From Prevotellaceae bacterium (GTDB lineage: Bacteria > Bacteroidota > Bacteroidia > Bacteroidales > Bacteroidaceae): a DNA stretch of 5,081 bases. The position numbers and the translations under genes are program-made. The stretch lies in the NCBI GenBank assembly GCA_022508635.1, contig JAFLUV010000158.1, forward strand, positions 1-5,081. Direction: 5' to 3'. Below, piece after piece: positions 1 to 5,081 of this stretch (its first letter is position 1; every line of letters starts with the position of its first letter). The notes under the pieces were generated by a model, which was given only the letters and a program-made list of their open reading frames with translations, was not told the DNA's origin and ran no database searches.

Positions 1-1139
1 CCCTTGCCAGTAGAACTACCATCGGCATAGCCTAACGAGAGCGCATACATGCCGACATCATCGCCACCTTCTACATTAATTTTATAGTTCTGCGTCGAGG
101 CTGTGCGGTACATGTCCTTCTGCCAGTCCGTGTCGTTGCTGAAGACCTTGCGATAATAGTTCGAAGGGCTCTTGTCAAAGAAAGGATACTGGCTGAGACT
201 GCTTGCAGACATATTCTTAATCGTGGATGCCATGTCACTCAGGTAAGTGCTGTACTGGTCACCATTAAGGACGCTTATCCTGTTAGGAGCCAATTCCAGG
301 CCGCCATAGATGCGCACGCCAATTTTCGTTGCCATGCTCTTGCCACGCTTGGTGTTGATGATGATGACACCGTTGCCGCCCTTGGCACCATAGAGCGCCG
401 TACCATTCTTGATAACCTGTACGCTCTCGATGTTTTCCGGATCAATACCGGCAAGGAGGTTGTTGTAAAAACCCTCGTGCATGGTAGTACGGTCATACTG
501 CGGATCTATCATGTTGCCGTCCAAGATGATGAGCGGCTGTGCATTGGCATTGATGGACGTCACGCCGCGAATGGTCATATACGAGCCAATGCCGGGAATA
601 CCATTGCGCAAGATGGTACGGACATCACCGGAGAGCAAGCGCTCGATGTCCTGGTCGACAGAAAGACTGCTGCTCTCGTTGATGTATGCCGTCTTCTGCG
701 AAATGATAGACGTACCGTCGGTGAAGTTGCCATTGAAGTCGGTAGTAATCAGGTTGGCATTTGCCTTGCCGTCCTTGACTGCAACCTGCAAGGGATTGTA
801 GCCTTCGGCATAGACATAAACAGCATCGGAGAACACGGGGATGGAGAACTTGTATGTACCATCTTCGTCCGTCAGGACAGAATACCTCTCCAAGCCCAAA
901 GCCTGGATGCGGACACCGCCCATAGGCTCGCCTGTGGCATCGTCAACAACAATGCCGCGTACCTCCTTCATCTCGTATGTCTTCTCCGGTTTGGCTGCCT
1001 TCTTTTCTACAACCGTCTCTTCTTCCTCGCCTTCCTCTTGGGCATAGACGTTTGTCACGCAAAGACAAGAAAGAGCCGTAAAGCATAGACTTATACCCAA
1101 AGTCCTATGCAGGGATGTGTTATTGAATATCTTTTTCAT
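1..1139 (-). CDS. SusC/RagA-family TonB-dependent outer-membrane receptor, N-terminal part (3' end cut by window edge)
   Basis: ATG at 1137-1139; 379 complete codons are visible before the frame leaves the left edge, where the family normally runs to about 1000 residues. Residues 1-33 are a type I signal peptide (MKKIF start, hydrophobic core, VYA cleavage site before Gln34). A charged linker follows (about 34-57), with an acidic run then Lys-rich residues. Residues 59-123 are a carboxypeptidase-regulatory-like beta-sandwich (VRGIVVDDATGEPMGGVRI, then TDEDGTYKFSIP and AEGYNPLQVAV), the standard N-terminal extension of SusC proteins. The plug domain occupies about 160-270: GIPGIGSYMTIRGVTSINAN (180-199), PLIILDGNMID (202-212), IDPENIESVQVIKNGTALYG (232-251) and GAKGGNGVIIINTKRGK (251-267). 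The barrel begins after that (NDTDWQKDMYRTASTQNYKINV, residues 335-356). The usual 'EVVVTGYG'-like TonB box between the N-terminal domain and plug is not evident. It should import a ligand using TonB energy; substrate unknown. The partner susD is expected just beyond the left edge. Confidence 0.95.
   Translation of the reverse strand, partial: MKKIFNNTSLHRTLGISLCFTALSCLCVTNVYAQEEGEEEETVVEKKAAKPEKTYEMKEVRGIVVDDATGEPMGGVRIQALGLERYSVLTDEDGTYKFSIPVFSDAVYVYAEGYNPLQVAVKDGKANANLITTDFNGNFTDGTSIISQKTAYINESSSLSVDQDIERLLSGDVRTILRNGIPGIGSYMTIRGVTSINANAQPLIILDGNMIDPQYDRTTMHEGFYNNLLAGIDPENIESVQVIKNGTALYGAKGGNGVIIINTKRGKSMATKIGVRIYGGLELAPNRISVLNGDQYSTYLSDMASTIKNMSASSLSQYPFFDKSPSNYYRKVFSNDTDWQKDMYRTASTQNYKINVEGGDDVGMYALSLGYADGSSTGK
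1041..1139 (-). other. Sec signal peptide (SPase I type) of the SusC-like receptor
   Basis: Residues 1-33 have a basic n-region with Lys2, Lys3 and Arg12, a hydrophobic core (GISLCFTALSCLCV) and an Ala-x-Ala-like site ending VYA33 before Gln34. The core contains three cysteines (19, 25, 27), but none sits in a convincing lipobox with an appropriate mature start, so cleavage by signal peptidase I is preferred, as for other beta-barrel receptors. Confidence 0.8.
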
Positions 1140-1169
1140 AATTCTGCTATCGTATTACTATGGGACAAG
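1140..1169 (-). other. 30-base gap between FAS1 lipoprotein and susC-like genes
   Basis: On the minus strand the spacer has no clear Shine-Dalgarno sequence, promoter element or terminator. An in-frame TAA at 1155-1157, six codons before the ATG, excludes a longer N-terminus for the downstream receptor. The short distance supports co-transcription with the FAS1 gene. Confidence 0.6.
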
Positions 1170-3200
1170 CTATTTCTTTCTCTTAAGGATAATCTTGTCT
1201 ATCACTATGTCACGTACGAAACGCGGGTCATTCGGATCCTTGGGGTTAAGCTCACCGGAAGAGATAGTGGCTCCCTCAAGGGTAAGAACCGGATAGGAGA
1301 AACGCATGTTCTTGTAGGAAGTGGGGAATTCAAAATCCTCAGCAACCGTAATGGTGTCAACTTTCTGACCATCGTAGACAATATTCCTTGCCAAGCTCTG
1401 TCTTGATTTCTCGGAGCCATCGCTGTTAAAGGTAAGCGATGCATTGAACTTGTACTGGAACTGCGATGCATACGATTTCACGTATTCAGTATCAATTTCC
1501 TGCTTATATGTAAAGATCGTATCGTTGGGTCCCAAATCCGGATTTTGCTCTACAGTGATGGTATCCTTCTTATAAAAATCGGAGAGAACAGTTCCATTTT
1601 CCGTGAGCGTCATGTACCAATACGGAACAAGAACCACCTGAATGTCGTACTTGCCACTCATGACATCGGCTCCAGGTACGTATGCAGTGGGGCTGTTGCC
1701 CTTAAGCTTGATTTCTACCCTGGGACCGGCATTTGCCGTCTGACCTGTCAGATAAAAGAAGTTGTTATTGCTGACAGTACCATACAAATCCGTAAAATCC
1801 TTAAAGCTAGTGTTATTAAACGCATATCTCTTGGAGTCTGAACCTATCCTGTGATAAGTGCCATTACCTTCCGTATTATAGAAGACACCAAAGTTCTCAA
1901 TCTCCACTTCCACGTCAGGCATAAGGTACTCGTCGGGGAAATTCAGGGAATTGACCATATAGGCATAGCCGTTACTCATTTGAACAGGCTCTGCATCGAA
2001 GAGGTCGGTCGTCTTCCAATCGCCGATATTACGCAGGGTATCACCATAAGTATTGAGCAAATAACTGACACCCTCGCCCTTGGTATTGACAAAGTCCTCC
2101 ATTTTCCACATCGTATTATCACTCTTCTTCGGTTGCTTGTTGATATTGAAAACGAGAGGGGCGATGATGTCCATGTTGATGCTCATCCTCTGCAGAGAAT
2201 CGGGATCCAGTCCGCTGATAGTAACAGAGGAACCGATGTCGCCTTTTGCCTTGTCACTATATCTTGCAGCATACTTGTAGGAGTCCTTCAGCTTCTCATA
2301 CATAGCATCCCAAGCCTGGTCTGTCGGCATAAGCATAATAAAGGAAGAGTCCTCACTGTTAATCTGTGCACCAAAACACTTCTCTTCCATCTGCCAACTC
2401 TCTATTCCTTCAGCAGGCAAATAAGTATTGCGACTAAAGAGTCGGTTAGACGTATGGTAGACACTATCAACGTAGGTCGGGTTACCATCCTCGTCAGGAA
2501 GACCCTCAATGCTCATGTCGGCACTAAAGTATGTCGTATCCTTACTTACCACATAGTTGCCGAACTTCGTCCTTGGCTCGGTATACTTAAGCTGCTCGTA
2601 AAGGTTATAGCGGAACGGAGCAATGCCCTTCAAGTCGTGGATCACACCGTTAAGCAATGCCTTATTGACACTATCCCCGAGGGCAATACCCTGAAGGGAA
2701 CCTGTCTTATCGGCATTCTGTATGAATACCAGATTCTTTCCGTTAATCATCTTCACCGTATCTATGGCATTGCCAGAAATGTTATGACGGAACAATGCGA
2801 TGTGGTTGCCAAGGAATTGCTGCTGTACATTGTAGCCGTCCTCCGGTCTCTCACTCTGAGACATTGCAAGCCACTTTTCATATTCCGCTTCGGTGAGGAC
2901 ACTGTTGTCGGGAATCCAAACCGTATTCACCTGTCCGCTGTTAAGGACATCCGCATAGGTGTACGTAGGAACAGGGTGCGTATCGTCCTTATAGTACTTG
3001 GCATTCTGGGCAATGGTACCGAAACGGCTGTACTTGTCCCAGTTGTCTTCAATGTAGTTCCACAACGTCTTTGACGTCCCCGAGACAGACACATCACTAT
3101 TGTAATGGTCATCCCATGTGTCGGTACAACCAGTGACAGCCGTCAGAGCTGTACCAAAGGCAATTATACCGATATACTTGTTTATTTTGTTATTAGCCAT
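1170..3200 (-). CDS. Fasciclin (FAS1) domain lipoprotein, two FAS1-like domains plus unassigned C-terminal region
   Basis: Complete 676-residue protein, ATG at 3198-3200 and TAG at 1170-1172. The start is certain because an in-frame TAA lies three codons upstream. Residues 1-25 form a lipoprotein signal peptide with lipobox VTGC (lipid Cys25), followed by TDTWDDHYN; the acidic residues there suit surface export in Bacteroidota. A first FAS1-like domain spans roughly 43-205: beta/turn VNTVWIPDNSVL (91-102), NHIALFRHNI (132-141), MINGKNLVF (151-159) and NGVIHDLKGI (184-193), which matches the classic 'NGxIHxID' end motif. A second, more divergent one spans about 205-428: FIMLMPTDQAWDAM (287-300), the counterpart of 'FAPTDxAF', and MSNGYAYMVNSLNFP (408-422). 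Residues 430-676 look beta-rich and match nothing I recognise. FAS1 domains usually mediate adhesion or protein-protein contact. Its place between SusD- and SusC-like genes suggests an accessory surface component of that uptake complex (inference). The FAS1 call is strong for domain 1 and moderate for domain 2. Confidence 0.9.
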   Translation of the reverse strand: MANNKINKYIGIIAFGTALTAVTGCTDTWDDHYNSDVSVSGTSKTLWNYIEDNWDKYSRFGTIAQNAKYYKDDTHPVPTYTYADVLNSGQVNTVWIPDNSVLTEAEYEKWLAMSQSERPEDGYNVQQQFLGNHIALFRHNISGNAIDTVKMINGKNLVFIQNADKTGSLQGIALGDSVNKALLNGVIHDLKGIAPFRYNLYEQLKYTEPRTKFGNYVVSKDTTYFSADMSIEGLPDEDGNPTYVDSVYHTSNRLFSRNTYLPAEGIESWQMEEKCFGAQINSEDSSFIMLMPTDQAWDAMYEKLKDSYKYAARYSDKAKGDIGSSVTISGLDPDSLQRMSINMDIIAPLVFNINKQPKKSDNTMWKMEDFVNTKGEGVSYLLNTYGDTLRNIGDWKTTDLFDAEPVQMSNGYAYMVNSLNFPDEYLMPDVEVEIENFGVFYNTEGNGTYHRIGSDSKRYAFNNTSFKDFTDLYGTVSNNNFFYLTGQTANAGPRVEIKLKGNSPTAYVPGADVMSGKYDIQVVLVPYWYMTLTENGTVLSDFYKKDTITVEQNPDLGPNDTIFTYKQEIDTEYVKSYASQFQYKFNASLTFNSDGSEKSRQSLARNIVYDGQKVDTITVAEDFEFPTSYKNMRFSYPVLTLEGATISSGELNPKDPNDPRFVRDIVIDKIILKRKK
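3126..3200 (-). other. Lipoprotein signal peptide (SPase II type) of the FAS1 protein
   Basis: Residues 1-25 comprise a lysine-containing n-region (MANNKINKY), a hydrophobic core (IGIIAFGTALTAV) and the lipobox V22-T23-G24-C25. Cleavage before Cys25 is predicted by family rules. Asp27, Asp30 and Asp31 follow closely, as expected for the acidic lipoprotein export signals described in Bacteroidota, which favours the outer face of the outer membrane. Confidence 0.88.
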
Positions 3201-3246
3201 ACTTGTTTATATGTCGTTTAATAACTGGTACCTTAATCTATCTCTC
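3201..3246 (-). other. 46-base gap between susD-like and FAS1 lipoprotein genes
   Basis: Read on the minus strand this gap is A/T-rich with no Shine-Dalgarno-like purine run at a useful distance from the downstream ATG, only an A-rich stretch (ATAAACAAGT). That is common for Bacteroidota mRNAs. I see no Bacteroidota-type promoter (-7 element TAnnTTTG) and no hairpin followed by a T run. An in-frame TAA at 3207-3209, three codons before the ATG, fixes the downstream start. The gap is best read as an intra-operon spacer. Confidence 0.6.
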
Positions 3247-5081
3247 TTAGTGTTCGTACTTGGATTTGTTCCATACGGGATTCTGCTGGATGGCACCATT
3301 GCTGGCCTTCACCTCCATATAGTAGATGGGGCAATAGAGCCCGTAACGGTTCTTGAATCGGTTCTTCAACGTGGTAGCATAGTTCTGGTACGCATTTTTG
3401 AGGAACGTATCAACCATCTTTGCTACACCTGTCTGTCCGTTGGTAAAACCTTCTTCGCGCGGATCGTCCGGATCATCCTTTGCATAGGAATTACGCTCTG
3501 CATAGCGCACCAAGTCAAACCAACGCTTGCCTTCGCCAAGCAACTCAATCTGACGCTCGTTGAGCACCATCTTGACATAGTCGTTTCCGACAAGCCTGCT
3601 GTTACCGATACTATCTCTGGTAGCACTATTAACAACATCATTGGTGGGAACCTTGCTGGCATCTCTATAGTTGCAGTATGCACGGCGATGGATAGCATTA
3701 CAAATCTGCCGAGCTTCATTATTATTCTGGGTACCGCCTATGCAAGCCTTAGCCTCAGCCTTGATAAGCATTACGTCCGTCATACGATAGACAATCCAGT
3801 TGTTGTAGTCATCAGAACTATACGTAAAACTCCTGATTTCACGGTTCTCTGATGAACCATCCATTGACAAGCCATCCGTATCCATCGCATACTTCATACA
3901 ATAATACCCCGCCAGAGGTTGTACGGCGGAATTTGTACCGGCTGTGGAAAGCCTGTTCTGGCAGCAAACCCAAAGACGAGAGTCCCACATGCCGCCATTG
4001 TCACCCGCTCCGCCAATACCACCATTGTAGATAGCATCGAGAGCGTTTTTAGAAACTTGAAGATGAGTTCCGTTATTATAGCCATAAAGGCTGTTGACAG
4101 TATTATTCTTCAAGTTGTCTCCCAAGCTGTACTGCAACTCAAAGATGCTCTCACGGCTGTTTCCTCTATAGAAAATTGACGTGAATGCCTCCAAATTTGG
4201 GGTTGTAGACTGTGATGCGCCATCAAAGTTATTCTTAATCAAACTATAGCTATTTCCAAGTCCATAGTCGATCGTCTCATCGTAAGTGGTATTAAGCCCG
4301 GAACTATTCCGCTCCTCCTCGTTCTGGTTGGCTAAAGCATTCAAGCTCATTTCTGCATACTCTATCGCCTTCTCATAATCCTGACGGATGGTGTGCTCCT
4401 GATCTTCTTTGCCGTCGAAGAAACCAACGACTGATGTGGCAATGTTGCCATAACGTCCCTGAAGCAAAGAGGCACGCCAGAGATACATGTCTGCCAGCAT
4501 TGCATAGATAGCAGTGTTGGTAATCATGCCTTTCGAGTCAGCCCTTAGGCTGAAGCGATTGCGAGCCTGCCCCTTTACGCTTTCACATTCGCGGATGATT
4601 GAATCCAGCACGACGAGTTGGTTCGTGAGGGGAAAATCCTCTACCTCAGAGTCCTTGTTGACGACCTTCGTGGTATATGGAACATCCTTGAATGCACGGA
4701 TCAGATAGAAATAGTTCAAAGCACGGAGTGCTACCATCTCTGCCTTCATCTGAAGCCACTCGCCCTTGGTGAACTGCTTGTCCTTTTCAAGGACCTCGGC
4801 ACCATGTTGCAAGACTTTGTTACAATAGTTAATCGTATTATAGACATCGCCCCAGTCGAAAACCCCCATACTGGAGTCAGGCATACCTGTGACGATTTCA
4901 TTATACATATCCCAATTTCCCTGGTCGTTATGCCGGATAGTATTCATCTCATAGCTGTCGGAACGAAGGTCGCCCCACACCGCAAGCTTGGAGACAGAAC
5001 TTGCCATTTGCCGGTATGCAGCGTAGCGCACACCATCCAAGTCATTCTTGTCTTCCCAGAAATTCTCTTCTACGACACGAT
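3247..5081 (-). CDS. RagB/SusD-family nutrient-binding outer-membrane lipoprotein, 5' end cut by window edge
   Basis: SusD-family proteins are surface lipoproteins that bind a glycan or peptide ligand and act as the lid on a SusC-type TonB-dependent channel. The frame is open to the right edge. The first 13 visible residues (RVVEENFWEDKND) precede a TTG at 5038-5040 that could be mistaken for a start, and they resemble the N-terminal region of mature SusD proteins, so the true start, signal peptide and lipid cysteine lie outside. Visible length is 610 residues, ending at TAA 3247-3249. Counting from the first visible residue, family hallmarks are NYFYLIRAFKDVPY (122-135, TPR-like helical core), ADMYLWRA (196-203), the VYRMTDVMLIKAEA helix (430-443), ERQIELLGEGKRWFDLVRY (508-526), and a C-terminal segment around YCPIYYMEVKASNGAIQQNP (582-601). 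All are intact, so I see no decay. It has nine cysteines, which is many for this family. The family call is very secure. The ligand is unknown; the partner SusC is inferred to lie immediately upstream (beyond 5081). Confidence 0.96.
   Translation of the reverse strand, partial: RVVEENFWEDKNDLDGVRYAAYRQMASSVSKLAVWGDLRSDSYEMNTIRHNDQGNWDMYNEIVTGMPDSSMGVFDWGDVYNTINYCNKVLQHGAEVLEKDKQFTKGEWLQMKAEMVALRALNYFYLIRAFKDVPYTTKVVNKDSEVEDFPLTNQLVVLDSIIRECESVKGQARNRFSLRADSKGMITNTAIYAMLADMYLWRASLLQGRYGNIATSVVGFFDGKEDQEHTIRQDYEKAIEYAEMSLNALANQNEEERNSSGLNTTYDETIDYGLGNSYSLIKNNFDGASQSTTPNLEAFTSIFYRGNSRESIFELQYSLGDNLKNNTVNSLYGYNNGTHLQVSKNALDAIYNGGIGGAGDNGGMWDSRLWVCCQNRLSTAGTNSAVQPLAGYYCMKYAMDTDGLSMDGSSENREIRSFTYSSDDYNNWIVYRMTDVMLIKAEAKACIGGTQNNNEARQICNAIHRRAYCNYRDASKVPTNDVVNSATRDSIGNSRLVGNDYVKMVLNERQIELLGEGKRWFDLVRYAERNSYAKDDPDDPREEGFTNGQTGVAKMVDTFLKNAYQNYATTLKNRFKNRYGLYCPIYYMEVKASNGAIQQNPVWNKSKYEH

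Noticed and set aside
351..370. Short ATG/GATGATGATG-like trinucleotide run
   Set aside because: It encodes the conserved Ile-rich strand (VIIINT) of the receptor plug and is not a separate repeat element.
477..1088. 203-codon open frame on the plus strand opposite the SusC-like gene
   Set aside because: It is also in mirror register with the real minus-strand frame, which carries clear signal peptide, N-terminal domain and plug motifs. It is a shadow.
1041..1139. The SusC-like leader as a lipoprotein signal (cysteines at residues 19, 25 and 27)
   Set aside because: The cysteines sit inside the hydrophobic core, a good VYA cleavage site follows, and SusC-family proteins are not lipoproteins.
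1851..3074. 407-codon open frame on the plus strand opposite the FAS1 gene
   Set aside because: It lies in exact codon register opposite the FAS1 gene, so it stays open simply because that gene avoids TTA, CTA and TCA codons over this stretch. Its translation resembles no family I know, it begins with GTG, and the minus-strand product has a signal peptide and FAS1 motifs.
3201..3246. Possible promoter or terminator in the susD-FAS1 gap (palindrome GGTACC)
   Set aside because: The six-base palindrome is too short to form a useful hairpin, no T run follows it, and no TAnnTTTG -7 element is present.
3118..3852. 244-codon plus-strand open frame spanning the susD-FAS1 junction, with a hydrophobic N-terminal part that looks like a membrane segment
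   Set aside because: The hydrophobicity arises from reading the complement of the FAS1 signal peptide and the A/T-rich spacer. The remainder mirrors SusD codons in register. No start signal or family resemblance was seen.

Overview
The window reads as part of a Bacteroidota genome, most likely order Bacteroidales (a Prevotella- or Bacteroides-like gut or oral anaerobe). The main evidence is a RagB/SusD-family protein and a SusC/RagA-family TonB-dependent receptor, which are hallmark families of this phylum. A lipoprotein with an acidic stretch after its lipid cysteine and the absence of clear Shine-Dalgarno sequences at both visible starts also fit. A genus call is inference only.

All real coding content is on the minus strand, read from high to low coordinates. 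The first gene (3247-5081) is a SusD-like surface glycan-binding lipoprotein whose N-terminus lies beyond the right edge. After a 46-base gap comes a complete 676-residue fasciclin (FAS1) domain lipoprotein (1170-3200). After a 30-base gap comes the N-terminal third or so of a SusC-like TonB-dependent outer-membrane receptor (1-1139), which runs off the left edge. The gaps are short and hold no recognisable promoter or terminator, so the three genes look like one transcription unit.

In the standard system a SusC barrel imports a ligand with TonB/ExbBD energy and a SusD lipoprotein forms its extracellular lid. SusC normally precedes its SusD partner. Here SusD comes first and another SusC follows a FAS1 lipoprotein. 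The simplest reading is that the window sits in the middle of a double locus: susC-susD, then FAS1 lipoprotein, then a second susC (probably with its own susD). The first susC should lie just right of the window. The transported ligand cannot be read from this window: no glycoside hydrolase, peptidase, sulfatase or regulator is present.

The plus strand carries several long open frames. The three longest lie in exact codon register opposite the real genes and are best explained as shadows. No RNA gene, CRISPR array, mobile element or notable repeat was seen. Nothing here is clearly a new system. The points most worth a second look are the divergent SusC subtype without a recognisable TonB box, its pairing with the FAS1 lipoprotein, and the unassigned C-terminal third of that lipoprotein.
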